Shown piece by piece: positions 12,650 through 26,866 of a stretch of 64,000 bases of DNA. The notes beneath the pieces are model-generated. The model had not been told where the DNA came from and did not search any database. It saw only the letters and a program-made list of their open reading frames with translations. Made by a program: the position numbers and the translations under genes. The DNA comes from Trichoderma breve (lineage: Eukaryota > Ascomycota > Sordariomycetes > Hypocreales > Hypocreaceae): contig NC_079234.1 in the NCBI RefSeq assembly GCF_028502605.1, positions 2,728,001-2,792,000 on the forward strand, written 5' to 3'. Every line of letters begins with the position of its first letter. Within the stretch, counting starts at the first letter, position 1.

Positions 12650-13198
12650 AGACATTTCTTTTTGCGTTTTTCATCTTTTTTTGCCATATCTACTTACAGC
12701 CTTACGACAAGCATACAAGAGTATGGGGTTGTCCGTTTTTCTTCTCTGGATTTTGCCCTATCCTTATTGCTTCCCTTTCCATTGGGGTGGCTGGAGCTTC
12801 TCCATTCGGCTATGACAAGACCATCCATCCCCATCCAGCCAGCACAGCTAATCCGTAGATTCCCGAGATCAAGCTGGGACTATTATGGGGTAACTCCCGG
12901 AGTTGCGTCCGCCAACAGTAATATTCAGGCGGACGGCTTTCCGAGACTTGCCTATTTAGGAAACTTTGGTGGAGTTGAGTTGAGTCCGCACAGCGTCCGA
13001 TCTGGAGAGTCGTGAAAAGACAAACAACGATGAGGCAAGAGGGTCTAAGGAGGCGTAAAACGCAAATGTCGTTGGGAAATTGCAACTTGAGATCTTTTGA
13101 AAGAGTCAATTGCGGTTACTTCGTGGAAAAGTAAGAGGTTCCCCCCTTGTGATAGGTTTATAGCCATAAAGTCGACTCAGTCTCACAACGAAGAACAA
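12650..13198. other. Spacer between two tRNAs
   Basis: 549 bp with no gene seen. It holds two neighbouring inverted repeats: AACTCC-C-GGAGTT at 12892..12904, and GTCCGCC/GGCGGAC at 12907..12913 and 12928..12934. Confidence 0.4.
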
Positions 13199-13280
13199 GC
13201 GTAATTGGTTTAGTGGTAAAATTCTCCGTTGCCATCCGAGCAACGTCGGGGAGCCCTGGGTTCGATTCCCAGATTACGCA
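13199..13280 (+). tRNA. trnG-GCC: tRNA-Gly(GCC), with 11-nt intron
   Basis: Acceptor stem GCGTAAT pairs with ATTACGC; discriminator A is at 13280. Anticodon GCC lies at 13231..13233 and is followed by A37. An 11-nt intron (13235..13245) precedes the 3' half of the anticodon stem (CTCCG/CGGGG with wobble). The intron's GCAACG can pair with CGTTGC spanning the anticodon stem-loop. T arm is CTGGG-TTCGATT-CCCAG. A T6 run about 10 nt downstream is a likely terminator. Confidence 0.92.
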
Positions 13281-13463
13281 TTGAAATTCATTTTTTGCCT
13301 GGGTTTCTTCCTTTTTGGTCCCTTCGCTGTTTCAGAATGCCTACCTGAAAGCAGGCAGTTGGGCATTTCAGCCTGTCTGACTGGAAAGGGAGCATTTTCA
13401 TCACTGTCAAGGATGGATGGACAATGTGCTTGATAAACTTCTGTGTGTATTGAGAGAATCTCG

Positions 13464-15369
13464 TCAATGGGAAATATTCATGCCGACGGATATTAGAGCA
13501 TTCGTGCAGAATTCGTAGAGATCACTGCCATCGAGAAAGTCGATGTTATGCCGGGAATCGACGTCAGACGTTGCCATCTGCGTGAGCACTTTATTCACAA
13601 GCGCTTTGTGAGGGTATAAACCCGGAAATCTAGTGCTGATAACCGACAAAATCATCTCAGCCAAGGATAGTGTCTGAGAAATTTGGGCCACCCTCTGTTT
13701 TTGAGGTTGCCCGCCGCAAAACAAGAGTTGTAACAGTCCAAGCTGGAATATGCTGTATCCTGTGATCCATGGCAGAGCGAACCATGTGGAAACTGAATTT
13801 TGAAGGACTGCCAGATGGTCTTGCACCAATTTGTCTCTGCCTTCAAGCGCAAAGCTGGCCCCCGCCGACCTCTTTATACTTTGAGCTGCGAGATGGAGTC
13901 CAAATACTTTTGATAGATACGGTATCTCCCCTTTATGGCTCAATATTCTGCCACGGAGGTATTCGTTATAGCACGACAGGTAGCTCGCACCATCGTTCTG
14001 GAAGCTGCCGCAGAGCTCATATGCCCAGCTGAACATCTCCACTAGGATTAATCCTTCGGACTCGGATGTACAGATGTCCGGAGGTTTCACTATACATGCC
14101 TCCCAGTCGGAGGAAATATCTCGGTTTTGGATACTCATTGGCAGTCCTAATGCGGAGCTAATAGAGCTGGTTCACCACGCAAAGACAGGGTTAGTCCCAA
14201 TACCGTACATTTGATGGGAATTATCTTACAAGTCGAGTACGTAAGCTGCCTGAAATAGCTTCACTCCATCTCCATCTGCCGCTGTGGTTCCTCTTGGTTC
14301 AGGTTGGAGCTGATGATATCCCATAACAATGCAAGCTTGCGTGACAAGATCCATTAGGTGCCATGAGCTGCCCGTGCCGGGGTCGAAGAGTGAATAAATG
14401 GCGAGAAGGAGGAGAATCTGCGCTGTGGTAGCAGATTCGTCATAAGAATATTGAACTTCCATGGCGCGTATGAAATAATCGGCCGAGTTGCGGGTGTCAA
14501 AGGCGGCTGACGACTCTATCGGAAGAATGGCCCCAATAGAAATGATGAGATAGAACATAACGCGGTCCCCAAGATTACTCTGGCTGCCGACCGTGACTTT
14601 GTTTAGTATGCTCTGAACTACAGCTTCAGAGACAATCGGGAATGTCGGGTGGATATAAGAAAAGTATTTGCTGGCATAATAGACTGCAATATCGTAGTCC
14701 AGATAGTCGCCCATGCCGTTAGGTTTTGAGTAAATAGAGGCGTCATATGATGCCAATAAGCTCTTCTTCGGAGTGAGATCTAGTATACCGCGAGGATCGC
14801 AATTTGCTAGTCGGAGTGCCCTGCGAGTCATTTTTTGCAGACTGTAGAGTTCGCCACGGTAAAGCGATACAGTCTCAACTTCTCTGAGAACATCCAAATC
14901 AACAGTGTCTATAGATTGCTCCCTAGTATCAATCGATGAGATGGAAGCTTCAAATGGCACCGGGGTTGGATTAATCTGCTGTTGAAGGACGGCGGGTGTT
15001 GAATGGAGTGCTGGTGCAGTGGTCTGTAGCCGTGATAGCTGAGCTTCGAGGTTCGATATTTCTTTTTCGAGACTTTGAACAGCTCTGTAAAGTCGAATTA
15101 GGATATTACGATAACCTGATAATGAGATGTGATACTGACCCTTCTTGTCCATCGATGCTCTTGATGACTTGCATGACACAGTCCAGACCCCGTCTTATGC
15201 ACGAACCGCAACGGGGGACTTGACGATCGCACTACAACGTATTAGCTATCAATTATACAGAGATAGATGGATGAACTGAAGAATAGCCAACCTTTCTCTT
15301 CCTCCGTCTGCAATTCTGACATGCGAGGCCACCTCGCGCAGAGTCCACATTTTCAGCGGATTCGCTCAT
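13464..15369 (-). CDS. Zn2Cys6 fungal-specific transcription factor (second of pair)
   Basis: Exons 15369..15292, 15231..15140, 15084..14230 and 14157..13464 encode 572 residues. The zinc cluster is C17-X2-C20-X6-C27-X6-C34-X2-C37-X6-C44, followed by a leucine-rich coiled coil (AVQSLEKEISNLEAQLSRLQ, about 57-77). The rest resembles the fungal transcription factor domain: YASKYFSYIHPTFPIV, then TTAQILLLLAIYSLFDPG, then ACIVMGYHQLQ, and the splice-built AAYVLDLFSALGLPMSIQ. A nuclear DNA-binding regulator is expected; targets are unknown. The first intron splits the cluster before its third Cys (K26|C27), exactly as in the first regulator. The donor of that intron (GTTGGC) is weak but the frame and motif demand it. 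The gene is read in the same direction as the first regulator, about 1.3 kb upstream of it. Confidence 0.87.
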
Positions 15370-16326
15370 TGTTGACCACTTTGAGTAGGCGTGAAACAAA
15401 GACTGAATTAAACAAGGCCAATTCTGAGTTTAAATGAGGTTGGTAAGTGTGAGAAAGGATGTCTCAGAAGATTGCCTCTCGTTCGCGTCTGCCATTGCCG
15501 GGTAGGTCGTCGCGAAGCGATGCGAAATGTGAAGAAGGAAGAACAAAAGTTTCAGTTTTTCAATCCAGAGGACCTATGGGCTAGACTTTTCCCCCCTTCA
15601 TAGACAATAGGTATATAGTAACGGGTCTTCTTTTCTTCTTTTGTGAATAGAAGAGCCAAAATGGAATTTCTTGAGGAATCATAACGAATGAGCGCGGAGA
15701 TGGTTTAAGTGGCTGATAGAATAGTATTAGCACCGACGCTGTGGAGGATGGGAGCCACCAAATCATCTCGGACCAAAGTCCGCCCCGTTTAAGCGGCTTC
15801 CAGGAAAGCGGATTCAGACCCGAGGTAGCCAGGTTTGCTGAACTTGAGGTCGCAATTGTATGGAGATTCTGATCTTGAGCTTTCTATTTGGATCTGTCAA
15901 CTGGCTCAACGATTTACGCATCAAATTCTTCGTATGTGTGCTCAGAAAATTATTCGCCTATCACGAGGTAGGTGTAGAAGTGAAGGTAGCATTGAGATCA
16001 TCCGTCTGTTATAGTCGATCGCAATAATCAGCTACTTGGTGCATTGTCAAGCTGTATATATGCTTGTATTCTAATTTATTGTCCTATTAATACCAATAAG
16101 ACATACTCAACTTTCGTTTCCCTTAAGCAATTTGCTATGAATTGTTCTGAAATTTCGTAATCAGGTATAAAACAATATTCTCTTGATTCGCTCCAGGGTA
16201 GAGCGTGCGGCCGTCGCCGGCAGCGGTGCGTGGATCACGGAACGGCGGTGGTCGGATCAAATAGTAATCCCTTATAAGGCAAAATAAATCTCCCCTTCGC
16301 CACACCGGATCAATCGGCTTCCGAAC
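15370..16326. other. Intergenic region upstream of second regulator
   Basis: 957 bp of mostly AT-rich sequence between the start of the second Zn2Cys6 gene and tRNA-Cys. No coding region is recognised. Confidence 0.4.
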
Positions 16327-16412
16327 GGTTCCTTAGCTCAGTGGTTTAGAGCGAGAGATTGCAGTTTCGCGCAGTCATCTCTAGGTCGCGTGTTCGATTC
16401 ACGCAGGAACCT
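16327..16412 (+). tRNA. trnC-GCA: tRNA-Cys(GCA), with 12-nt intron
   Basis: Acceptor GGTTCCT pairs with AGGAACC. The discriminator base at 16412 is T (U73), an identity element of cysteine tRNA. The anticodon stem is AGAGA/TCTCT and the anticodon GCA is at 16361..16363. A 12-nt intron lies at 16365..16376. D arm AGCTCAGTGGTTTAGAGC and T arm GCGTG-TTCGATT-CACGC are standard. A T6 run immediately follows and is a likely Pol III terminator. Confidence 0.88.
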
Positions 16413-17706
16413 CGTTTTTTGCTCTACTTTTATATAACCAATTTTTTTTTTCTCCAGCTCCTACGGTGCAAGGAACCTACTCTACAAATCATTCTTTTTG
16501 CTTTGATAGATACATGGACTGTTCACAGCCTCATCCCACTTCAAATCAAGCCCGTTTAGGTTTAATGGCGAGCTGGTTTGGAGCCATCGTGGCGAGGAGC
16601 GAGTGAAAGTCAAAAACGGGACGGCACGTTGTGGCAGGGCAAAACGGCTTTTGGCACCGGTTGCAAGTCTCGATAACAACACCCGACGGCACGTATCGGA
16701 ATGCCACCAAAGTCGTATGACAATTGCTGAGTGGCAACGCAATGATGATGGAGTTTATCAGAGACGTGAACTCATCCCATCCGTCTCGGCTCGCCCTAAA
16801 CAACTGGGCTTGGGAGACCCAATCAGAGCGCATGGCAGTGGCAGGAATGCGATACATCTCATGCAGGTCTCAGGCTAATGCTGATGGAAGCTGTCAGCGG
16901 GCGAGGCTGCTGTTACAAATAAATGGTGTTGACAGCATGTGATGGAGCCGACTAGACGGAAAAGCCATCCATGGTCTTTCAATGGCTCGGTTTGTTCTTG
17001 TCTGGTGCAGATTGCGATTTGATGTTTCTTCATCTCTGCGCCATATTAATACCGGATACAAGCAAGTACATGTATGCGCTGCTTGCATCTCATCCCAAGT
17101 TCTCACAGGATCAATGAATGTACCCTGCTGTCAAAACCTGCAACTCTGAGCTGGAACACTGCGGCATTCCATTGGATTCAATGATTCAATGATTCAATCC
17201 ATTCATCACAGCATGCAGCTCTGCCCAGCTGAAATGGCGCATAATAGCCCGTCGTAAGTTTAGCAGTTCCTCAGCCCGGCCACGGTGGCGGCGTGTTGAC
17301 AGCGCTCAATTGAAGCGAGCAGCCCCGAAGCCTCTACAACGGCGCCCTGTAACTGCTCCAGCCTTGGCAGCTTTTGTCCGCTAATTCTCCTTCGCAGTGG
17401 AGCCCGCACACCCCCTAGCGCCTGTCCCACGGCTGGCCTGCGACCTGTAATTTTCCGGACTTGGTACTAGAGTGACGTTACCCCTCCATCTCGACCAGAC
17501 GTAGACAAGGTAGAACTCTCGCTCCACCATTGCCAAAGCCAGCGCCAGTCATTCTCCACGTCTGGCTTTGATTGATTGACCGCGCATCTGAGCGTTGATT
17601 GACACCAAACACAAATATCCATCATCCTTACCGGACCCTTGACCAGCTTGAGCGCCTATAAACACCCCCAGCGAGCGCCTAGCCTGTGCTCCTCCCGCTG
17701 CCCGCC
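16413..17706. other. SNF1 upstream region, no gene seen
   Basis: About 1.3 kb. The SNF1-proximal part is GC- and pyrimidine-rich with a TATAAA at 17657, close to the start codon. ATTCAATG-like short direct repeats lie at 17171..17205. Several short open frames overlap on both strands at 16.5-16.9 kb without recognisable motifs. Confidence 0.45.
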
Positions 17707-20066
<2,360 letters not shown>

Positions 20067-20796
20067 GCTCGGCCCAGGATCGCTGCGTTTCTTAACGACT
20101 TTCGTCAGTGGAGTAGAACCTGGCTGGCTGGTGTCTTTAAGGGTGCTTTGGCCGTGTTCCAAAGAGAATGGAGAGGATAATCTCTTCAAATGCTCGTTGC
20201 CCCCTTTTATCCTATGCTGCTGAGCTTTTTCTTTGACTTCCTTTTTCTTTTTCCATCTCGGGGGAGAACGTTTTCTGGGGGAGACTTGCGACATTAGGAA
20301 TCACACATTGATGCTCTGTGTACAGACGCCTCTTGTTTGCTAAACATTTCTTCTTACTTTTGGTTTTTGCTTCAAACGTCCGTGATATTCTGGGTGGGCG
20401 TCAATGGTTAGACTGGGAGTGCGCAGCATTTATTGTCCGCGCCATGGGGAGCGAGGACGGGATCGGTGGTGGCTGGTGTTTCGACGATGATGAATCAACG
20501 TTCAACGCCAATAGCATGCTGACTGCGGTTCAAGTGTTTCTTTTTCAAAGCCGTTTGCATTGCTGAATCTATGGGAAACAGTATTGACTACAAGTACATA
20601 TTTTTAATGTGTAACATTTTTTTTTAAAAATTCTGTTTCTGCAGAGGTCAATCTTTTTAATCCCAAATCAAGTGACGTTACGTATTATCCAAGAAACTAA
20701 AACCAATGTACTCCTCTCATGCTCTGGAACAGGGTATAAAGATTGGCGGAAAGGGGTTTGAGGGAATGAGATGATAGACAACGGATGTCTGTCGCC
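20067..20796. other. Convergent region between SNF1 and isocitrate lyase
   Basis: 730 bp holding both 3' untranslated regions. Poly-T and AT-rich blocks near 20.6 kb are the only notable structure. Confidence 0.45.
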
Positions 20797-22635
20797 TTAA
20801 TGGAATTGGTCCTCAGTAACTCCTTTACCCATGGCCGCCGTGGAGCTCACTCCGCCAGTCACCATCTTTTGCAGCTCATCGACGTAGTTGGCTCCGCTCC
20901 ACTTCTGGTGCTTGACAACATCGACGCCCTGCTCCATCTCAGGCTCCTGGACGAGCTCGCCATACGCGCGCATGCCAACGGAGGCGTATGCGCGGGCAAA
21001 CTGGTCGCTGATGAGAGCGGTCGTGTGCAGACCAGCAAGAGTGATGAACTGCCAGCAGTAGCCCAGGCTTGCAAGTCGGCGGATGTAAGTCTCCTGCTCG
21101 TCACGAGGCATGGCAGTCTTCCAGTTGAAAGAGGGCGAGAGGTTGTACGCGAGCCTATTTACATATTTGTTAGATAAATAACATAGAATTATAGCAAAGG
21201 AGGCGTAAGAGGGTAGACTCACTTCTTCTCAGGCCAAACGGCGTGGACACCGTCGGCAAACTCCTTGGCTTGAGCATAATCGGGAAGCTTGCTCTCCATC
21301 CAGACAGCGTCACAGAAGGGGCCATAAGCAATGGCACGGTTGATGGCGCAGTCACAACCACCCTTCAGGCGGTAGTAACCCTCTCGGGTTCGGGGAGCCT
21401 CCCAGTCGAAGAAGACGTCCTTGCCAAGTATGCTCTTGGCGAGAGCACGAGACTCAGCGTTACTCTTGCCCTTGGCGCGGGCAAGGTAGTCGCTCTTGAC
21501 CTTGGCTGCGTTGGGACCAGAGCTGGCCTCAATGGCGGCAACAACAGCGTCATCGAATCGTTTTAGGCCAGCAGAGGCAATCCACTCGTCCTCAATGCGC
21601 TGAAGCTCATCACCAGACTTTCCACTCTGCTCGGCGGCGATCATAAGGTCGTTCAAAGGTTGCAAGTTGGGGTTGGTAGAGCCAAGGATGAAGGCATGGT
21701 CACGAGGATCAATTGTGGTGGTGATGAGAGTTGCAGCCTCGGCATCGGTACGGGCGACGGCGATCAGGTCAGAGCCCATGATATCGGCTTGCGCACGAAT
21801 GGCAACCAGACGATTGATGTGCTCGCTAATGGGGACGAGAACCTTGCCGGCCATGTGGCCGCACTTCTTAGTGCCAGGAGCCTGGTCCTCAATATGGATA
21901 CCAGCAGCACCCTTCTCAACAAAGAGCTTGGTGAGCTTCATGACGGCAGTCAAACCACCGTGACCAGTATCGGCATCGGCGATGATGGGTCGTAGATAGT
22001 CAATATTGGCCACGTTGGTACGCTGAGCCTTGGGGATGCTCAGGCGTTCCTGGCGTTGCTTTCGATCATGGAAGAGTTGCGCCGTGAAGAGATGACCAAC
22101 TTTGTTGGGCACAGTGGTCTAGGAGGAAGGAAATCAGCCAAGATGGTTCTTGTATACATGTCCAATGATGGAGAGTCTTACGTATGGGTAGTCTGCCAAG
22201 TCAGGGCCGGGCTCGTCTGACGCAGAGGCGGTTGAAGACGATTGCCAGCCGGAGACGTAGACGGTGTCGAGGTACTTGGCCATCTGAGTGACCATTGTAG
22301 GTTCTAAGCAGCCATAGGTATAGCTAGCATCTTTGTTCTACATCTTCTTGTTAGGAGGCTTCCTTGGAGATATCGTCATAGCAAAAACGGCTTCAATGAC
22401 TCACCTGGAAACGGTTCTCCAGGATGTTCCATAGCTTCTTGGCCTGGGCATTGCTGGGATACTCAATCTTCAGATGGCCTCTCTTAGAGACGATCTGCTC
22501 GGCAGTGAAGGGACGCTTGGTGTGCCTCCATCGTGAATCGCGCCACCAATCTTTGACCTGCTGGACTTCTTGGAGGAAGAGGTCATCTTCTTTGTCTGGA
22601 TTCACAGCCAGCGTCACCATATTGTTGGAAGCCAT
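20797..22635 (-). CDS. icl1: Isocitrate lyase
   Basis: Exons 22635..22405, 22337..22182, 22118..21223 and 21154..20797 encode 546 residues, the usual fungal length. The enzyme cleaves isocitrate to glyoxylate and succinate in the glyoxylate cycle, needed for growth on acetate, ethanol and fatty acids. The N-terminus has [19 protein letters not shown]; the active-site motif KKCGH is at 213-217 (catalytic C215). [10 protein letters not shown] (about 176-185) and GIHIEDQ provide Mg-binding acidic residues. The fungal-type insertion is present. Mitochondrial methylisocitrate lyases have an N-terminal leader that is absent here, so isocitrate lyase is preferred. The C-terminus ends TEDQFH, which is not a canonical PTS1. 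It is transcribed towards SNF1, the kinase that in other fungi derepresses this gene. Confidence 0.95.
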
Positions 22636-24433
22636 GATGAAGGATGCAAGTGGTCACTGTCTGTTAGACAAGGAATGAATCAAGTCAATTGAATGGAGGA
22701 TGAAGAAACAAGGAGATCCAGAAGACTAATTACACAACCAAAGTTGCTTCAAATGAGGAAAAGTGATGTAGAAGAAGGATAAAAGAGGAGGAGGAACAGC
22801 AAGAAGTTAAAGTTTGAGCCGAGTCACAGGCCTCGACCCATGCTCTCACACAACCCATCAAACGCGGCGTCCAGTCATGGCTCCGAATCCAGCCACAACA
22901 GCTGTCTCTCCCTTTCCCCCATAACAGTATCACCTCGGATCTTGGAGTCTGACTCCCACGGCTGCCACTCCACCTCGCCTTCTGAGCGCCGGAATGGCCC
23001 GACACTTCAGCGAGGTCCAGCCACTTAGACGAGGCCTGGGGACTTGAAGCTCGGCACTCGAGAGGGCAGCCCACGCATATGCCAGCCCCCCTTGCAGCTT
23101 AGACAGCGTGACGTGACCGAGCTTCAGTTCTGTTTAAGCGGGAAAGCCACAGGCGCTGGCAAGAGTCCAGATGCGGTGCGGCTCCAGCTCGGCTCAAAGG
23201 GAGCTTCAGTGTCGATGGAGTGGGTTAGCCGCCATTGGCCGAGATGCCGAGAGAAGTCAGCCGTCGGCCCCGCGTTGTCGTGTGGCCTCCATGTGTCCGT
23301 AGTCTGCGTATAACAGTTGGATAGTTCCAGCTGGTGCTGTGACCTTGAGAAGTCTACCTGGGAAATGCAGAGAATACAAATTGAACTGATACAAATTTAT
23401 AGATAGCTATATCTCCTGCCTCTTCTCTTTCCTTATTTTTTTTCTTCTTTCCCTTCTTTCCCTCCTTCCCTCTCAAGGACGTCCTCTCCTGCTCAAACCT
23501 GCGCCGTCCGGTAGTACCTTCTTTCCGGTTTTAAGTGGCGAACCCTCTCCACTGCACGCTCAAATCGGCAATGCGCCAGCCAATCCACTTTCCCCACGGC
23601 CCACCGGAACTCGTTTTGCATGTGAAGTGACGCATCTAGATTCTACTGTACATTCAAGTGAGATGCTCCAGCTGATAAGTACTTATCCGTCTATTGAGGT
23701 GCGAAATAGAATAGAGGAGGCCAGAGTAGATATTATATGCATCTGGCTCTCAATATAATAATATCGATAAATGGAAAAAACTATTTCTCATCCGTGGATT
23801 GTACGTGTGAATGTTCGATCGTGTGTCTTCGACCTGGTGGCTCCAAGTATAAGCATGGTGACTGCATCTGCATTGTATCGTTATGGAGCAATCGAAAAGA
23901 CTCGGAGCTGGCTCGGTAAAATGATCAACCGCAACACCAGCAACCCGCAGGCTGGTGCAATTGATGGCCAATATGACTCCTACCCCTCGAGTTTACACAG
24001 CCCAGCTATCATCTATCTATCCAACTACGAGAACCTATCAAGCCCATAATCACATGGGATTGCATTTACACGCGCGCGAATGAGCTGCATGGTGACCACC
24101 CTCATGAAGTGTTCTTGATTTCTATAGGGGTAATTACCTAGCTACTATCAACGAGTATCTACAAGGTTGGTCGGACAAGAGCGTTTCAAACAACGTCATT
24201 TTATTGCTTGCTTTCTGTTTTTACTTTCTTATGCGTTTCTGTTGACCTGCATTTTTGCTGACTCATAGACTGCCAGAACAGCTCTCACGACACTTTCTAA
24301 GTCGATCTGTCTCCAGTTTCTTCATATTCCCCTTTCAGCCTTGGCGGCGTACTGGTGACATTCTTCTTCTAGCCGCTCATCGTATCGTCTCGGGACAGCC
24401 ACCGCTTCGGTATTGGTCTCCGATTCAACAATG
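22636..24433. other. Isocitrate lyase promoter side, no gene seen
   Basis: 1.8 kb between the isocitrate lyase start and the trehalase stop. A homopyrimidine-rich tract on the + strand lies at about 23411..23476. No supported coding region is seen. Confidence 0.45.
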
Positions 24434-26866
24434 TCACGTCAGGGTCAGGCCAGCCAAGGCGCGTTCATTGTTCAGCTCAATTGCTCTGATAAACGTTTCG
24501 TACGGAGTCAACGTTCCCAGTGCTCGTCGCATATGCGCATTCACAATCTGGAGTCCGTAAACGTAACTGGCATTGACCCATCCGAACCTATTGCGCGTTT
24601 ACGTTAGCATCCCACGATAGCATACATGCCGTGCTCACACGACAGCAGGGGGTGCGCGAGACTTACCCTTCCTTCGCAACGCCCTTGAAGTCCAGGCCTT
24701 GGTTTCCATACTCGGCGTCAACACGATGAGGGTCAACCGGACGTGTGACGTCGTACTTTTCAACCACTACTCCGTTGAAATCGACAAACGCTTTGGTGAT
24801 CATGAAGAGCCATTTATAGGCAAGGCGCTCAGCTTCTTCGGTGAAGCTGTATCGAAGCAGTCCAGTCCAGGCCAGCATCTGCTGCGGAGCCCAGCCGTAT
24901 GGGTAATCCCACTGTCGGTTGGGGCGTTCCAATCCAATTGCACCCCGAGACTTCTCCGTTCCAGCTACCACACCACCAAACATCTCGAATCTGGGCAGGC
25001 CCTTCTTCACCAAATCGGCTGCCTGCTTGGGCGTTGCAATTCCAGCCCAGAGCGCCCACAAGGTCGTGGCAGTCTCATACGTGCACCTCTGTCTCTTGGC
25101 TGTGTCGTAATCAAAGAACATGCCCTCCTCTTCGTTCCACATCAGCTTGTCCATTGTCAACTTTCTCCGCTTGGCGCGTCGGTCCCAGACCGCCGAAGAC
25201 ACGGACTCGCCGGGCTGGTATGGCGTTCCCTGGCAGAATTCAGCTGGAATGACCAACTTGTCGCCAAAGAGGCTTCGAATGGTCCGTCCGATATCTGTCT
25301 CATACTTGAACAATAGAGAGTTGAGGTCGATAGTGGCAAGATCAGCACAGACGCCCTCGAGACGGTACGATGTGTCGTGGCCGGATTCGCGGACTGCACG
25401 ATCGTGCAAAAAGTACTCGTCAAGCTCAGGCTCTTTGATCTCGCCATAGTTGTAAGCTCGGACAAACTCCTCGAATTCCATCTTGTGCTTCTCAATGTAG
25501 GGCTTCAAGATGTGGACGAAGTGGGTGGCCTCCGTCTCGGGAGGCACTCCTAGACCCTCTGGTCGGTACCTGGAGAGGCCCGTCACCGGGTCTAGCCGAG
25601 GCTCGCTGGTCCAGACACTGTGATACTCTTTGATGGCGGCGAGGATGGCCCGTCTCAAGAACTCCTTGGAATCCGGCTCATGCTTAATCTTCTCATATAC
25701 TCGAAGAGCCATGTCCGTCAGGAAGGGAGGCTGAGATCGGCCAAGATAGTAGGATCGAGTGGCGTTGAGAATCTTGCCATAGTGCTCGATGCAGAAGCAA
25801 AAGTTGAGCACCATGGACTTGGCTAGGTCGACCCTTTCATGGATCAACAGGCCGAGAGATTCCATGTAGCTATCCCAGCCGTAAAGTTCGTTGAAGCGAC
25901 CACCGGGGACGACAAAGGGAAGCCCCTTTAAGCTTGTCGTCTTGTTGCCCAGTTCATCTTCCTCTTCCACCTTCTCGACAGCTACAGCCAGCAGACCCGG
26001 CTTGTCGTTCATGTCGCGAATCAACTCTGGCGTGATCTTCTCCGGCAGTTGCTGGACGTCAAGACGGAGCTCTGGTCTGTCGGCAGCCACCTTTTGATAA
26101 TACTCATACTGCTCCGGAGCTCCAATTGGGACATAGATTCTCGGACGAGGGTCGTCTGTCCAGTCCTTGGGGTCACGAGCCGCAATCTCAATACTAGATG
26201 CGTCAATTCGCCTGGTAAGTCCATCCCAGAAATGATCTCGGATCAAGCGGGACAAACGATCAACAGGGTTCTCGTTCAAGCGACCTTCATCAAGAATGAT
26301 TTGCTTGCGGCCATACTCCTTGGCCAATGTCAACTCCTGCAGGAGATTGGACAGCATGTAAGTTCCTCGGACTTCGAATCGGTTGTGGCCAGCCGAGGCA
26401 GCTGTTCTCAGAGAAATGACTTTGGGGCCATTATCCTCAATCGTGATTTGCATGTTTCCGTCAGTGTCCTCCTGGTTCTTGAGGATTTCCAGCGTGGCAT
26501 CAACCTGAACGAGAAATCGGCGACCCGTCTCCATGGTGGTCTCATCTACATAGCTATGGTTAAAATCTTGTACATTCCACCTCTCTGTTGAAATTGTAAG
26601 AGAGAACTAACCGTGGCTTCCACGTCGGAACGGCTCCTGCGCCCCCATCCTCTCCAACTGCTTCACCAAGCTATTCTGTATCAAGTCCCATTAGTATTGT
26701 CTTGTTCCTCCTCTGCTATCAATTAAGCGCCTACCTGCGAGTACGTTCGAGTTCGGACTCCATAGCGGTTGCTGTGCCTCTCCTCGGAAGCATAGTACGT
26801 CTTTGCATCATCGTACACCCCATACTCCTCAGAACCGCGGGAGCGGTGGCCGGAAGTGCCTTGCAT
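24434..26866 (-). CDS. NTH1: Neutral (cytosolic) trehalase
   Basis: Exons 26866..26735, 26675..26612, 26545..24667 and 24587..24434 encode 742 residues. The enzyme hydrolyses cytosolic trehalose to two glucose molecules (GH37). The N-terminal regulatory part has a PKA-type site RRGS (S64) and a Ca-binding loop, [12 protein letters not shown] (92-103), both hallmarks of fungal neutral trehalases. Both trehalase signatures are present: [15 protein letters not shown] and [12 protein letters not shown]. No signal peptide is present, which separates it from acid trehalase. The third exon start at 26545 was chosen over an acceptor 6 bp earlier that creates a stop. The last exon adds [13 protein letters not shown] and about 50 residues. 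Confidence 0.95.

Noticed and set aside
9759..16412. Secondary-metabolite or catabolic cluster around the two transcription factors
   Set aside because: No biosynthetic, transport or catabolic enzyme genes adjoin them; neighbours are DPB2, an unknown protein, tRNAs and SNF1.
16546..16857. 103-codon open frame on the minus strand between tRNA-Cys and SNF1
   Set aside because: Overlapping frames on both strands, no motif, no splice continuation; likely random.
17686..17706. Upstream extension of SNF1
   Set aside because: The extra seven codons begin with GTG, not ATG; the first in-frame ATG is at 17707.
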